Below are positions 63,990 through 64,000 of a stretch of DNA of 64,000 bases, piece after piece (positions within the stretch are counted from its first letter, which is position 1; every line of letters starts with the position of its first letter). The notes under the pieces were generated by a model, which saw only the letters and a list, made by a program, of their open reading frames with translations, was not told the origin of the DNA and did not search any database. The stretch lies in contig NZ_JACDXV010000005.1 of the NCBI RefSeq assembly GCF_015158295.1, forward strand, positions 124,001 to 188,000. Reading direction: 5' to 3'. The translations under genes and the position numbers were made by a program. Origin of the DNA: Devosia faecipullorum. GTDB lineage: Bacteria; Pseudomonadota; Alphaproteobacteria; Rhizobiales; Devosiaceae.

Positions 63990-64000
63990 GGCTTACGCCT

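Overview
The window is high-GC chromosomal DNA from an alphaproteobacterium of the Hyphomicrobiales. A Devosia-like (Devosiaceae) member is the best guess from gene style and order, but the genus is inferred and no rRNA is present. Supporting signs are the aerobic (cobN/cobO type) cobalamin genes with a CbtAB cobalt importer, Zur-type zinc regulation, an Entner-Doudoroff operon, a CIRCE-controlled groESL and frequent TTG/GTG starts. I see no phage, insertion sequence, CRISPR array, tRNA or rRNA. The only mobile-looking DNA is small palindromic repeats.

Layout. 1-778: 5' part of an ABC exporter. 1016-2700: TSUP permease and LysR regulator. 3022-6887: four-gene siderophore/iron ABC importer, followed tail to tail by a PAS-GGDEF diguanylate cyclase (6868-8664). 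8710-13720: catabolic cluster (sugar-phosphate isomerase-like protein, D-threonine aldolase-like enzyme, SDR, RidA, and a divergent M81/MlrC peptidase). 13754-19364: tadA, a membrane alpha/beta hydrolase, mutL, and a fused VOC dioxygenase-esterase. 19469-24542: Entner-Doudoroff operon (BadF-type sugar kinase, zwf, pgl, edd). 24804-40165: split cobalamin region (cobP/cobU, cobD/cbiB, cobQ, cobB, cobA, cobK, cobE; CDF exporter; cobO, cobN, cobW, cbtA, cbtB) with an AdoCbl riboswitch ahead of cbtB. 41873-45233: zinc uptake locus, znuA divergent from znuC-znuB-zur, with two Zur-like sites between. 45266-53927: housekeeping run on the minus strand (HAD phosphatase, ribF, ileS, lspA, lipoprotein, rluB, rsmD). 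54142-59667: signalling group (chemoreceptor, degenerate EAL protein, sigma-54 activator). 59687-63989: EamA transporter, small conserved proteins, and groES-groEL.

How it works together. Three metal systems lie close to one another: iron-siderophore uptake, cobalt uptake/B12 synthesis and zinc uptake. The B12 riboswitch probably represses cobalt import and cobaltochelatase genes when cobalamin is plentiful. Zur probably represses both znu arms when zinc is plentiful. The ring-contraction and methylation genes cobG/H/I/J/L/M/F and the chelatase partners cobS/cobT are not here and must be elsewhere if the pathway is complete.

The most unusual feature is a family of CCCTCCCC/GGGGAGGG palindromic elements. 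They occur as paired hairpins in intergenic gaps and as single in-frame insertions inside cobN, where two copies are read in two different reading frames. A second, REP-like family (ATTGCCCGG-N5-CCGGGCAAT) has a copy whose arms changed in a compensating way.
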